DNA of 64,000 bases from Glaciimonas immobilis (lineage in GTDB: Bacteria; Pseudomonadota; Gammaproteobacteria; Burkholderiales; Burkholderiaceae_D): positions 248,001 through 312,000 of the forward strand of contig NZ_JAAOZT010000002.1 in assembly GCF_011947285.1 (NCBI RefSeq). The letters are read 5' to 3'. Positions 38,604 to 47,780 of this stretch are shown here, piece after piece. The translations under genes were made by a program, and so were the position numbers. Under the pieces are notes generated by a model, which saw nothing but the letters and a program-made list of their open reading frames with translations, did no database searches and was not told the origin of the DNA. Numbering within the stretch: the first letter of the stretch is position 1; each line of letters starts with the position of its first letter.

Positions 38604-38631
38604 AAAAACCGATCTTAGGATCGGTTTTTTT
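38604..38631 (+). terminator. Terminator of aceB
   Basis: AAAACCGATC and GATCGGTTTT around a TTAG tetraloop, with more T residues after it, 34 bases after the stop codon. Confidence 0.93.
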
Positions 38632-38735
38632 ATGGCGCAATGAGTTGCAATGACTTGCTGGGTAAGTCCATCTGCATCCGCCCATGCATGGTTCCGAAAG
38701 AGGCATGCACAGTAAAAGTTCTGCACATCTAATTG

Positions 38736-38764
38736 TTGCATATGAAATGCTACTTATGTATGAT
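38736..38764 (+). promoter_or_regulatory. Promoter of nsrR
   Basis: TTGCAT (38736-38741), a 17-base spacer and TATGAT (38759-38764) make a good sigma-70 promoter. It puts the first transcribed base near 38771, exactly where the tandem repeat begins. Confidence 0.6.
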
Positions 38765-38815
38765 GCTTACATTGCTTACATTGCTTACATTGCTTACATT
38801 GCTTACATTGCTTAC
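38765..38815. repeat. Tandem 9-bp repeat in nsrR leader
   Basis: ATTGCTTAC is repeated perfectly five times from 38771 to 38815, preceded by a partial unit (GCTTAC, 38765). It begins immediately after the predicted -10 element and ends 23 bases before the nsrR start, so the copies make up most of the 5' leader. Perfect copies suggest recent or ongoing slippage. Confidence 0.95.
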
Positions 38816-38838
38816 CTTTGTACTGACGAATCAGCGCC

Positions 38839-39300
38839 ATGCAGCTAACTAAATTTACCGATTTCGGCTTACGCGTCCTAATGTATCTGGCCGCAATGCC
38901 TGCGCGTGAAATAGTCACTGTGGGTGAACTGGCGCAGCGTTTTGATATTCCCAAAAATCATCTGAACAAGGTTGTTAATCGGATGGTTAAACAAGGATGG
39001 ATTTTGGCGACCCCAGGGCGTAACGGTGGCGTGCGCATGGCGCGAGCGCCGGAGACGCTACATTTGGGCGATATTTTAAATGTGATGGAAGGGCATACGC
39101 AACTGGTTGATTGCAGTCAGCCTTTATGTATTTTGAAAGGGAACTGTTATTTGAAGCGCGTACTCGATAACGGGCAGCGCGAGTTTTACACCAACATGAA
39201 TCGCTACTCCCTGGCCGAGTTGGTACAGCCGGCAACTGCCGGACCTGAAACCGCTGCCATCATTGCGCGCATGCATTTTCAACCAACGATGGCGCAATAA
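38839..39300 (+). CDS. nsrR: Nitric oxide-sensing repressor NsrR (Rrf2 family)
   Basis: A 153-residue Rrf2-type winged-helix protein that loses its iron-sulfur cluster on NO and then releases target promoters. The recognition helix region is FDIPKNHLNKVVNRM. The three cluster cysteines lie in DCSQPLCILKGNC, with the NsrR spacing. Its neighbour hmp, with an NsrR-like box, is the expected target. A 9-base tandem repeat fills its leader. Confidence 0.93.
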   Translation: MQLTKFTDFGLRVLMYLAAMPAREIVTVGELAQRFDIPKNHLNKVVNRMVKQGWILATPGRNGGVRMARAPETLHLGDILNVMEGHTQLVDCSQPLCILKGNCYLKRVLDNGQREFYTNMNRYSLAELVQPATAGPETAAIIARMHFQPTMAQ

Positions 39301-39373
39301 GGTGGCGCACTGGGACAGCGCAACTAGTAACGCGCAGAGTTAGCCCAACAGGCCTCCTATTTTTTTGGTCAAT

Positions 39374-39400
39374 AGCGCGCTTATGTCGCGCTGTTTTTTT
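39374..39400 (+). terminator. Terminator of nsrR
   Basis: AGCGCG (39374-39379) and CGCGCT (39387-39392) around a seven-base loop, followed by G and seven T residues. Confidence 0.85.
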
Positions 39401-39411
39401 ATTCTAATTGT

Positions 39412-39428
39412 AGTATTTTAAATATACT
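39412..39428 (+). promoter_or_regulatory. NsrR-like operator before hmp
   Basis: AGTATTTTAAATATACT is a near-perfect palindrome with the AT-rich core seen in NsrR sites (GTATTTTAAATAC type). It lies 13 bases before the hmp ATG. Confidence 0.7.
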
Positions 39429-39441
39429 AATAGGAGTATTC

Positions 39442-40677
39442 ATGATTTCTGCAGCCGCTCGTCCTTACATTGACGCCTCCGTACCAGTATTACGTGACAA
39501 CGGCGTGGCTATTTCCACGCGTTTTTATACCCTTTTGTTTAAGGCGCATCCTGAACTCAAAAATATTTTTAATATGGCGAATCAGGAAAATGGCAGTCAA
39601 CAGCAAGCCTTAGCGAGCGCATTGTTTGCTTATGCGGCAAACATCGATAATGCTAATGCACTAGCACCGGTCATTAGTCGGATTGTGCATAAGCATGTAA
39701 GCCTCGGTATTCGGGCAGAACACTATCCCATCGTCGGTCATCATTTGCTTGCGGCGATTGGCGAAGTACTCGGTGAAGCGGCAACGCCAGAACTAATCGC
39801 GGCATGGGCTGAGGCTTATGGTGCATTGGCCAGCACGTTTATCGCCGAAGAAAAGAAGTTGTATGCATCGCACAAGATCACACCAGGACAACAGCGCGAG
39901 GTGATCGTTACGCGCAAGCAAATAGAAAGCGAAACCGTTACATCCTTTTATTTAGAGTCGGCCGATGGTTTGCCGTTACCTGCCTTCGTGCCCGGCCAGT
40001 ACATCAGTATTGCAACGACCATAGTTGCTTTGAATTTACGGCAATTTCGGCAATACAGCTTGTCGGGTGCCACTCATCAGACGCACTGGCGTATCAGCGT
40101 CAAGCGGGAAGATAAGGATGAGCAAGGAAATCCAGCCGGAATGGTGTCTAATTTATTGCACGCAGAAGTCAACGTCGGCGATAAATTGTGGGTCAGTCCA
40201 GCTTGCGGCGACTTTGTGATCGGTACAGACACTAGCGTGCCCTTGATTTTGATTAGTGCAGGCGTAGGCATCACGCCGATGATGAGCATGTTGCACGGCA
40301 GTTTGCAGCAGATGCCTGCGCGCGCCGTGCATTTTTTATACGCGACGTTGGACGGACATCATCATCCACTAAAAACTGAGCTGAATGCGTTGAAATCAGC
40401 ATCGCGCTTGCCGCAACAAGAAGCGATGCTTACCACTTATTTTGCCTACGCGACACCGACAGACGCAGATCGGGCCGCCAATGATTTCGACCACGCGGGT
40501 TATCTGGAGCTTAATCAGGTGGATCAGGCGCTATTGCCAAAAAATGGCGATTACTATTTGTGTGGCCCCACCGTTTTTATGCAAATCCAGCGTCAGGCGC
40601 TTCTCGCTAGGGGAGTCGCGGCCCATCAAATTCAGCAGGAAGTATTCGGTCCGGCGTTGCTGGAAAATTTGCAGTAA
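39442..40677 (+). CDS. hmp: Flavohemoprotein / nitric oxide dioxygenase Hmp
   Basis: Converts NO to nitrate using O2 and NAD(P)H. The 411-residue protein has an N-terminal globin domain with the proximal His in the KHVSLGIRAEHYPIVG region and a tail FAD- and NAD-binding reductase (RQYSLSG, VSPACGDFVI, LISAGVGITPMMSM, YLCGPTVFMQ). A good TAGGAG ribosome binding site and an NsrR-like box precede it. Confidence 0.97.
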   Translation: MISAAARPYIDASVPVLRDNGVAISTRFYTLLFKAHPELKNIFNMANQENGSQQQALASALFAYAANIDNANALAPVISRIVHKHVSLGIRAEHYPIVGHHLLAAIGEVLGEAATPELIAAWAEAYGALASTFIAEEKKLYASHKITPGQQREVIVTRKQIESETVTSFYLESADGLPLPAFVPGQYISIATTIVALNLRQFRQYSLSGATHQTHWRISVKREDKDEQGNPAGMVSNLLHAEVNVGDKLWVSPACGDFVIGTDTSVPLILISAGVGITPMMSMLHGSLQQMPARAVHFLYATLDGHHHPLKTELNALKSASRLPQQEAMLTTYFAYATPTDADRAANDFDHAGYLELNQVDQALLPKNGDYYLCGPTVFMQIQRQALLARGVAAHQIQQEVFGPALLENLQ

Positions 40678-40919
40678 CAGCAGGGAAGGCGTGACGTAAA
40701 GCAGCGCACTAATTGCCACGACCAACGTGAGGGGGATTAATATAAATAGGTGAGCAGGGTTGAGATATTACCGAAACAAGGCGAGACATATCGAAATATA
40801 GAGGCGTCGATTTGTAAAAGCGTTACAAAAGTTGCCCCACATTTCATTCGTAGCTTTCAACTTGAAGTTGAACTTGCGCGCTCTTCACCTTTCGAACGGC
40901 AATCTACAGAAGCTGCCAT
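40678..40919. other. Junction between hmp and the Gabija genes
   Basis: 242 bases between tail-to-tail genes. No gene or clear terminator is visible. It is one of two places where the edge of the acquired region could lie. A stretch near 40850-40885 (TTTCAACTTGAAGTTGAA) contains an internal palindrome. Confidence 0.4.
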
Positions 40920-42548
40920 TTATCCGAATAGATTGTCTAGACCTGGCCTTGCGAAAAATTGTGAGGGGGCACCATTTTTGACTTGGTTATAACTATTGAA
41001 TCGTTTGCTCGAGGTCACTAAGCAACAGAATTTGCGAGCACGAGTAATCCCAACATAATGCAGATTTAGACACTGCTGTTCGTCATGATAGTGGACATCC
41101 CAATTACCTTCGAGGACTATTCGACGAGGCAATATCCAGTCATATAAATCTAAATGAAAAACGATTTTAAATTCAAGACCCTTAGACTTGTGTAAAGTGA
41201 GAATTTGTACTTCGTTATCTGCGATAGGTGCGAATGACGCCAAGTGAGTGGTACTTTCAAATACTTGCCGAAGTAACGTTATTGACTCTTCCGAAGGCGG
41301 TTTACCTGTTAGCGCCAAAATTACCGGTAAAGTACTACTCTCAAATTCGTCTTGGCTACATAGCCGACAGAGTTGAATTGCTATACGAAGGGCATTTCTG
41401 ACATCGACGGTAAACTCTAGAGGGGAAAACTCGCTAATTAGGGATTGGGCCGTAAGTCTAGTATTAAACCGATAGGTTAACAAACTCTCAATGATTCGGG
41501 AACTCAGGGAGGTAGAGTTAGTGAATGGATTACTAAAAAAAACTCTATGAGGAATCCCAATATTTTGGCTAATTAATTTCGCCGTATTTTCACTTCGAAC
41601 CAAAATACCGACGTCCCTATTATTGATAACTTGATATCGCGCTTTGGTAGCATTTAATTGGTTTGCTATCCAACTCGCAATCTCAATTTGGCTTCCAGGC
41701 AAATGTCTTCTTATTATTGCGACTTCGGTTGACGGGAGTAGCGGATGATCTTGTGAAAGCAAACGATTGGCATAATTGGCTATAGATGGGTGGCACCTAT
41801 GATTAACGCTTATTGTGAATGCCTCAAATCCGCTTCTACTGGCTGATAATTCTGCAAGAAACTCTGGAAATTTACCAGTAAATCGATAGATGGATTGATC
41901 TCCATCACCCACAGCCACCGCAATCAACCCTAAGTCACGCAATTTTAGGAATAAGCCATGTTGAGCCTCCCCGGAATCTTGGTATTCATCTATGAAAACG
42001 TGCGTATAGGCGGATTTTATGTATCGCTGACATGATAGTGATGTATTTAAAACATGAACCGCCAAAATACCCACTGCTTCTAATAAAATAATTCCATCTT
42101 GAAGGAGGTGGTATATAGCTCCAATAATTTCTGCTGTGTCGCTTGTTTTTAGAGGCAGCCTGCTTTCAAAGTCCGGAAACAAGGCTTGTTGACTTGACGA
42201 AAGGTCAGCAAATCGGGACACACTAATTTCAAGACTATTAGAAATTATTACCATGTGTTTTATAAACGGCAAAATGATTCTGCCAATACAAAATTTATCA
42301 ATAGTCCCAAAAAAACTACCTTTTACGTCGAGATTTCCCGCCTTGCATCTATCACGTAATTCATCGCTGGCTTTATTGGTGAACGATATCGCGATAACAC
42401 CTTTGTAAGAAGGAAGACTGGCAGTAAGTGTACGGATTTTTCTGGAAATCACCTCGGTCTTGCCGCTCCCAGGACACGCAGTGACCACCATATGGCCGAG
42501 ATAATCTATTGCTAATACTTGTTCGGCGGTAGGAGTGAATTCGCTCAT
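40920..42548 (-). CDS. gajB: Gabija protein GajB (UvrD-like helicase)
   Basis: A 542-residue superfamily 1 helicase. Walker A is ACPGSGKT (residues 24-31), motif Ia AISFTNKASDEL, motif II VFIDEYQDSGEAQH, motif V LTLHKSKGLEFK and motif VI YVGITRARK. It is compact and lacks the C-terminal parts of UvrD/Rep, as GajB does. It begins two bases after an OLD-family nuclease gene, the defining Gabija pair; in the known system GajB senses or processes DNA ends and activates GajA. Base composition is lower in G+C than the host genes before it. Confidence 0.9.
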   Translation of the reverse strand: MSEFTPTAEQVLAIDYLGHMVVTACPGSGKTEVISRKIRTLTASLPSYKGVIAISFTNKASDELRDRCKAGNLDVKGSFFGTIDKFCIGRIILPFIKHMVIISNSLEISVSRFADLSSSQQALFPDFESRLPLKTSDTAEIIGAIYHLLQDGIILLEAVGILAVHVLNTSLSCQRYIKSAYTHVFIDEYQDSGEAQHGLFLKLRDLGLIAVAVGDGDQSIYRFTGKFPEFLAELSASRSGFEAFTISVNHRCHPSIANYANRLLSQDHPLLPSTEVAIIRRHLPGSQIEIASWIANQLNATKARYQVINNRDVGILVRSENTAKLISQNIGIPHRVFFSNPFTNSTSLSSRIIESLLTYRFNTRLTAQSLISEFSPLEFTVDVRNALRIAIQLCRLCSQDEFESSTLPVILALTGKPPSEESITLLRQVFESTTHLASFAPIADNEVQILTLHKSKGLEFKIVFHLDLYDWILPRRIVLEGNWDVHYHDEQQCLNLHYVGITRARKFCCLVTSSKRFNSYNQVKNGAPSQFFARPGLDNLFG

Positions 42549-42550
42549 AA

Positions 42551-44263
42551 TTAAATAAGGGTTAAAGCAACACAGAAATTAAGAGGTTTGGCGACTTCCC
42601 CTCCGCCGAGTCCCGTCAGTGATACACCTGGGTCCGATAAAAACTCCCGCATCCGAATCGCTTTTTTACCTTGAAGGTATTTGATTGCAAGTTCAGAGGT
42701 GCCCTTAAACAAAGCAAACTCAGCCGGTAGCTCCTCTGCTAGATCGTGTTCTAGGTCAGTCTTTGATAAAAATATCCCAAGCCGATTAATTACCGCCGAT
42801 GTGCTAGACCACGCGCCGTCGGTTAATGAGTCGGAATGAGTATAAGGCATAGGCTGATGGGCTAAGGGAGGTTCACCAACCAGATTCCTACACCGATTAA
42901 TTCCAGCCAGTTGCCTTAAAATGATTTTAGCCGTAGCGGGACCAGTCGAAATATCAGAGATATCATTATCTGTTCTCATGGACCAAGGTATGTCCATTGC
43001 ATCAAGGATTTTGATATAAACTTCAAACTGAGCGCCATCTACGGACAAGATGGATATATTGTAATAATCAAGGTCAATGTCCAAATGCGCTGCCAACATG
43101 CGATAAAAAAGCATCTCTGAAGGACCTTCTACAAGTAACACGGCACTTGAAAAAAATGATTCGGCAGGAAGAATGCTCATCCGATAACCCATGTCGCCCC
43201 ATGCTGCATCGATGCAAGACGAACACCCTCCGCTGGCAGCTTGAGTTGCACCATTTTTAGTCAAAAGACGAATAATCGAGTCGGGCTGATAATTTGCGAC
43301 GATCTGCGGGGAGTGCGTGGTAACAATAGACTGGCCCGGCAATTTAGAAATAAGGTAGGTCGCCAGTTTTCGCTGTTGGTGGGGATGAAGATGCGCCTCT
43401 GGTTCTTCAACGCAAAAAATTACCACCTCATTATCCATGTCATGGTCACGAGTACTCTTGGCTTTCCAAAGCGCCAGTAAAATCTGGTTATTGCGACCAT
43501 CGCCACCTAGCATCATTTTGGCACCACTCGAACTTGCTGCAAGCTCAAGTTTCTCAATGAATTGGCTAACTTCAATAGAGCCAGTGTCGAGTTGAACAGA
43601 GTAGTTAGCATTTTGATGCGCTAGCGCCTTCAATTCGGTATTCAAATCTCCTGTCGCTGCCGACACATAGTTGAGATTGCGAACCCGTTGATTTATTCCA
43701 TTTAACCCTCTCCCGATCTTTTTAAGAATCTTGTTATCAGCTTGCATAACAGCTTCTGTGCGGTTGTCCTGAGCTAAGCGGAGAAGGTGACGCTTCTCGG
43801 TCTGTATATATTTGGTTAAATCCCTTTGTGAATTGACAAATCGAAGATTCAAATATTTTAGATAGTAGCGAGCCGGTATCTCTTCGAGATTTGCAAGACT
43901 GGAACCTACAAAAATCTTGTGCTGAAGCGTTTCTCTAACGGCAGAGAATTTGAAATAAGTTTCTTCAGCGTCGCTGATTCGCCCTGGTAGTTGCGAAATA
44001 ATAGCATCCTGCTGAACTTCAGAAAAATGTATGATTATTTCGAATTCATTGGCCTGAGCACCGGTCGAATCGATATGAAAATCAAGTTCAGAAGGCTCAA
44101 TGTCGACTTCTGAAAGTGATTTATCTAGCAACAGGCGCATCGCGTAAATGAGATTTGTCTTTCCTATATCATTTGAACCAATTATTAAGGTTTGTTTCGC
44201 AAAAACAATTTGCGCATCAGAGAAATTGCGGAACCCCTTCAGATGCATCGTTTTGATATACAT
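42551..44263 (-). CDS. gajA: Gabija protein GajA (OLD-family ATPase/TOPRIM nuclease)
   Basis: A 570-residue OLD-family endonuclease, close to the usual GajA length. The N-terminal ABC-type ATPase has Walker A GSNDIGKTN (29-37) followed by LIYAMRLLLD, a GajA-like block. A signature-like GGDGRNNQ lies near 253, Walker B with Glu286-Glu287 in CVEEPEAHLHP, and the His switch in TTHSPQIV. The TOPRIM domain follows: LLVEGPSE with Glu379, SVDG with Asp409 and RTDND near 430-434, all intact. In known Gabija, GajA nicks phage DNA when nucleotides are depleted. All catalytic positions I can check are present, so the system looks functional. Confidence 0.9.
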   Translation of the reverse strand: MYIKTMHLKGFRNFSDAQIVFAKQTLIIGSNDIGKTNLIYAMRLLLDKSLSEVDIEPSELDFHIDSTGAQANEFEIIIHFSEVQQDAIISQLPGRISDAEETYFKFSAVRETLQHKIFVGSSLANLEEIPARYYLKYLNLRFVNSQRDLTKYIQTEKRHLLRLAQDNRTEAVMQADNKILKKIGRGLNGINQRVRNLNYVSAATGDLNTELKALAHQNANYSVQLDTGSIEVSQFIEKLELAASSSGAKMMLGGDGRNNQILLALWKAKSTRDHDMDNEVVIFCVEEPEAHLHPHQQRKLATYLISKLPGQSIVTTHSPQIVANYQPDSIIRLLTKNGATQAASGGCSSCIDAAWGDMGYRMSILPAESFFSSAVLLVEGPSEMLFYRMLAAHLDIDLDYYNISILSVDGAQFEVYIKILDAMDIPWSMRTDNDISDISTGPATAKIILRQLAGINRCRNLVGEPPLAHQPMPYTHSDSLTDGAWSSTSAVINRLGIFLSKTDLEHDLAEELPAEFALFKGTSELAIKYLQGKKAIRMREFLSDPGVSLTGLGGGEVAKPLNFCVALTLI

Positions 44264-44596
44264 TTTTTGGTAACCAAGTTTAAATAATGGGTTCAGCTTG
44301 ACGAGGCCAAGCCTATGAGATATTTAGTTATTTTTATGACAGTTTCATTAATATAAAGCAAATACATGGCGAAGTAGCTTATTTTCGAAAAAAGTTGCAC
44401 TAGTAGTTGTGTATGCGACATTTTACAAAAATAGACTCTTCGTTCGTTCCGCCACGTGAGAAGATATTTTTAATTGAGACAGATAAGCTGACGGCCTCTT
44501 TAGGCTTTAAGAGCTTATGCTTAATCAATGGGGGAGATTAGAACTGGGTTCCGTTTTAACTAGGCATTCTCACTATTTGGCAACACTTAAAATCAA
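44264..44596. other. AT-rich junction between gajA and the prophage early operon
   Basis: 333 bases with no supported gene. It should hold the gajA promoter and may hold the left end of the Mu-like prophage. TGTATGCGACATTTTAC starting at 44410 is a candidate TG-beginning end, but I cannot confirm it because the other end is beyond the window. Confidence 0.35.
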
Positions 44597-44947
44597 TCAA
44601 TCAAACAACCGCTCCTGCCGCCGATTTACCTCCCGCTTATGCACCCGCTCAATCAACTTCCGCATCCCACGCTCAGTCATCCGAAATTTCCTCGCCAAAG
44701 TGTCATAGTTAAACCCAGTAAACTCCTCATAAATAAGCAAGTCCCGCTCCGACAACTTAAACAGATAATCCTTCGGAAAACTAAAATGCTGCCCGCCCCA
44801 ATGATCCGCCATATGATCCGCGATGGCGGAGGCAGCCTGATTGGCGACCTCTTCCGGTATACCGTGGTCCGTCAATATGCCCGAGGCATGCGCGGTCATA
44901 TCCAGCAATAGTTCATGACGCCGAGATTCCATACGATCCGATTTCAT
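44597..44947 (-). CDS. mor: Mor-family transcription activator
   Basis: A 116-residue protein of the Mor/C family, which activates middle or late transcription in Mu-like phages. Helical N-terminus (IPEEVANQAASAIADHMADHWGG), then the DNA-binding half (YDTLARKFRMTERGMRKLIERVHKRE). The ATG overlaps the gemA stop as ATGA, which fixes the start at 44947; the longer frame to 45070 is inside gemA. It is the last gene of the leftward early operon. Confidence 0.9.
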   Translation of the reverse strand: MKSDRMESRRHELLLDMTAHASGILTDHGIPEEVANQAASAIADHMADHWGGQHFSFPKDYLFKLSERDLLIYEEFTGFNYDTLARKFRMTERGMRKLIERVHKREVNRRQERLFD

Positions 44948-45372
44948 AATGGAGGTACTCCCACTTTCACCACGCGTTTGCGCCAGCGCTTCAATTTTTC
45001 GATGGTAGACTGCGCTTGCTGACCATTCAGCCATTGCAGCGCATCCGCGCCGGTCTCGCGCTTGACCCAAGCGGTCAACGCCGCCTCGCTGGCATCGCGA
45101 ATATGTCCCAGGTTAAATAACTCCAACCAAAGACCACGCAGCATTTTTGACTGATCGTCGTCCGCTTGGCTCCTGTCTCCCGCTTTGGAACGCACCTTGA
45201 AGCCCGAACGCTTGAGGTGTTCCAAAACCTTACCCAGTTGTGGAATGCCCATTTTTGTCGTTGAGTCCGGCAGTTCCAAACCGGCCAGCATGGCGCGGTA
45301 CGTGGGATCGTCCAAACCCAGTTGGGACTTGGCAATATGGATCAGCTGAATAAACTGCTGGCGATTTTTCAT
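44944..45372 (-). CDS. gemA: GemA-like regulatory protein (Mu gp16, DUF1018)
   Basis: A 142-residue early phage protein of the GemA/gp16 family. The block FIQLIHIAKSQLGLDDPTYRAML at the N-terminus is characteristic, and a later RDASEAALTAWVKRETG block is also typical. In Mu, GemA affects host gene expression and DNA topology. It overlaps mor by four bases. Confidence 0.92.
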   Translation of the reverse strand: MKNRQQFIQLIHIAKSQLGLDDPTYRAMLAGLELPDSTTKMGIPQLGKVLEHLKRSGFKVRSKAGDRSQADDDQSKMLRGLWLELFNLGHIRDASEAALTAWVKRETGADALQWLNGQQAQSTIEKLKRWRKRVVKVGVPPL

Positions 45373-45484
45373 AGGGTGATATCCATCATGGTTAGCTGCT
45401 CATCAGTGCCGGACCGCCACATCCGACAGACCGCGCTACTAACCCTCTAATTAAGAAGGTCCGCGGCGCGGTTTCACAAGCGAT

Positions 45485-45757
45485 TTACTGGAGAGCGTCT
45501 TTCAAGGATTTCGCCACCACAAAGATCGCTTTAGTTTTGGCTGGAATGTCGAGCACGTCACCGGTCTTAGGATTGCGGCCTGTACGGGCTGCACTCTGTC
45601 TGGTCTTCAACTTGCCGATCCCCGGCAAAGCGATGTCGCCGCCCAAAGGCAATTGTTCCTGGACGATTGCGCCCACAGTTTTAAGAATGCTATCGATATC
45701 GCTCTTGCTGATATCGGTCCGATCGGAGATTGCTGCGACTAGTTCTACTTGATTCAT
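45485..45757 (-). CDS. Phage-encoded HU-type DNA-binding protein
   Basis: A 90-residue HU/IHF-family protein: NQVELVAAISDRTDISKSDID at the start, the GFG-like turn replaced by LPGIGKL, the arm tip RTGRNPKTG intact. HU assists Mu transposition in E. coli; here the phage carries its own copy inside the transposition operon. Its start has a plausible AGGAAAACACG ribosome binding site. Confidence 0.93.
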   Translation of the reverse strand: MNQVELVAAISDRTDISKSDIDSILKTVGAIVQEQLPLGGDIALPGIGKLKTRQSAARTGRNPKTGDVLDIPAKTKAIFVVAKSLKDALQ

Positions 45758-45914
45758 CGTGTTTTCCTAAAAGTTTAAAAGTTCCCCGTAACGTGGGGTA
45801 TTCGGATCGCTCCTGAGTGAAAGGTGTAAGCCCATGCGACCTGCTACTGTTATCTTCGATACTGCGCCACCGGTAGCTGGGCGCTGGACTAACTGTATTA
45901 CCAATACGTTTTAA

Positions 45915-46541
45915 TCAAACCGCAGCAATATCCAGACTGACCGCCACATACTGATCAGTCTCCCCAACGCGCTCATAAAACCGCACGTATTGTTTACTGC
46001 CGATAATCTGAATAGATTCCGCAATCGCCTTCATCGCACGCTGCCAGCGGTCGTCGGCGATCTCCAGACGGCGCAACGCAAGGATGCGGCCCGTGTTCAG
46101 ATTGCCCTCCTTATCGGTATTAAACGCCTCCTGCACCAGCGTCTTGATCTCCGGCGAACTACCCTGACTCCAGTCGGCGATACATTCATCGACCAACGCC
46201 TTCGCCGCCTGCAACCGTTCATCGAAAGTAATCTTGTCGGCACTCGCCACCGACAATTTTGCACCACCATCAAAGGTGAACAGCGTCACGTTGCCCTTTT
46301 TGCCGCCAAGCTTGACGCCATACTCTTCGCTGGAAAGATCAACAAAAGCGGCCACATCGCCGAATACCGTATTTTTAAAATCAGCGATTGCGCGATTCAA
46401 AACCTTGGCCTTGACCATCAACTCCTGCACCAATTTGTCCCGCGTAAGATCGATCGGTTTGATCAATGACACCGGAATCAAGTGGCCCCGCGCATCCTTC
46501 CTGTAGCCTTCAGGCAAATCCGATAAATTCGTCATCATCAA
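45915..46541 (-). CDS. DUF3164 early phage protein
   Basis: A 208-residue protein of the DUF3164 family (seen in Mu-like phages, sometimes called sulfate-transport-like by mistake). LPEGYRKDARGHLIPVSLIKP at the N-terminus and ADDRWQRAMKAIAESIQ near the C-terminus are family-like. The function is unknown. The start overlaps the end of the MuB-like gene by four bases, so the two are coupled. Confidence 0.88.
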   Translation of the reverse strand: MMMTNLSDLPEGYRKDARGHLIPVSLIKPIDLTRDKLVQELMVKAKVLNRAIADFKNTVFGDVAAFVDLSSEEYGVKLGGKKGNVTLFTFDGGAKLSVASADKITFDERLQAAKALVDECIADWSQGSSPEIKTLVQEAFNTDKEGNLNTGRILALRRLEIADDRWQRAMKAIAESIQIIGSKQYVRFYERVGETDQYVAVSLDIAAV

Positions 46542-47773
46542 GCCCTCACCGCCGCGGCCACCAGCTCGCCGGTAATGCGGGAAGCGCCGATCTTGACCGC
46601 CTCATTCATCGCCCCGGCAACCAGATTGTTCACGGCCAGCGGATAGCACAACGATTGCGTGCGCACCGAACGATTGGTCTTACTGCCCTCAGTGCTGGAA
46701 ATGCGTAAGCGATTACGGATTTCATCTACCGCGCTGACATCAAACAGCGCATCAAAATCGACCTCAATGCGCACAAATTTATGCCGCAAGTAAGCCTCGA
46801 CATGGTTATCCAGCGGCGGCAATTTCACCAACTCGCAGCGCTGCACGACCTCCCGGACTTCGGGATTATGCTCAGAAAGCTTCCACTCCAATTCGGTCTG
46901 GCCGATCAGCACAATCGCCAACAGTTTTTTAAACCCTTCCTGTAACTCAAAGAAGCGCTTCAAATGTTTCAGCGTAGGAATAGGCAACCCGTGCGCCTCT
47001 TCAATTACCAGCACATGCTTACGACCCGTCTGAGCCGACGCCCGCAACATGTCATGCATCTGCCGCGCACGCGCTTCGCTCCCGCGGCGGGGCTTGGCGT
47101 TAGGATCAATCGTCTGAATCACGGCTGCGGCGATATCGATGGATTTGAGTGCCTTACCCTTGGCGTCGTTGTCCTCCAGTCCCAGCACGTAAGGCTCAAT
47201 GACCGTAATCGGTTCCTTATTAACGTTGATCCATTCGATCAGGTCATGCCGCAACGTCGATTTACCCGCGCCCGACTCGCCGATAACGGCCAGCATCCCT
47301 CCGTGTTTAGCCGTCTGGCGAATCGTTGCCCGGACATAGCGGATGTCGTCCGACAAAAACACATCGGCATCACATTGCATTTCATCTGTGAATGGGTCAC
47401 GTGGAATATGGAACCTCTTTTTTGCAGCACTGGTCAGCGTATGTTTGCGTAATAGCATATCGGCAGACTCCTTTAGGTTAGTGGATTGGGGTTGCTCGTT
47501 TTCTGTCCTGGTACAAAGTCCGGTAGCAGAATCATCATTTTTAAAAATGTTAAGGATGTGTCCGTCATTCCCGCCATGACCAAATACAAAAGCGATGATT
47601 TGCGCCTCGATCACTTTGCGGTCAGTCAACTTCGGCCAGTCGTCGTGATTAATGATTTGCGCCAATGTCGGCTGGCTCATCATCTTGCCGTTGGATAACT
47701 GCAACTTCACGGCAAGCGCGGCCTGAGGCAGACGCAACTCAACCAGTACGCGTTTTAATTTGAGATACATCAA
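46538..47773 (-). CDS. B: MuB-type transposition target ATPase
   Basis: A 411-residue AAA ATPase that in Mu selects target DNA and stimulates the transposase. The N-terminal 60 residues form a helix-turn-helix (LPQAALAVKLQLSNGKMMSQPTLAQII). The ATPase domain has Walker A GESGAGKST, Walker B HVLVIEEAHG, and sensor IVLIGQTELEWKL. It is downstream of the transposase gene after a 433-base stretch with small uncertain frames. Confidence 0.93.
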   Translation of the reverse strand: MMYLKLKRVLVELRLPQAALAVKLQLSNGKMMSQPTLAQIINHDDWPKLTDRKVIEAQIIAFVFGHGGNDGHILNIFKNDDSATGLCTRTENEQPQSTNLKESADMLLRKHTLTSAAKKRFHIPRDPFTDEMQCDADVFLSDDIRYVRATIRQTAKHGGMLAVIGESGAGKSTLRHDLIEWINVNKEPITVIEPYVLGLEDNDAKGKALKSIDIAAAVIQTIDPNAKPRRGSEARARQMHDMLRASAQTGRKHVLVIEEAHGLPIPTLKHLKRFFELQEGFKKLLAIVLIGQTELEWKLSEHNPEVREVVQRCELVKLPPLDNHVEAYLRHKFVRIEVDFDALFDVSAVDEIRNRLRISSTEGSKTNRSVRTQSLCYPLAVNNLVAGAMNEAVKIGASRITGELVAAAVRA

Positions 47774-47780
47774 GGCACCT

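Noticed and set aside
38765-38815. CRISPR-like array
   Set aside because: Units of nine bases with no spacers are a simple tandem repeat, and there are no cas genes.
40850-40885. MuA-type binding site near TTTCAACTTGAAGTTGAA
   Set aside because: It resembles Mu end sites in part, but the match is explained as well by a chance palindrome and no second copy was found nearby.
44410-44440. Left terminus of the prophage
   Set aside because: The TGTATGCGACATTTTAC stretch is suggestive, but without the right end or target duplication it cannot be called as a feature.
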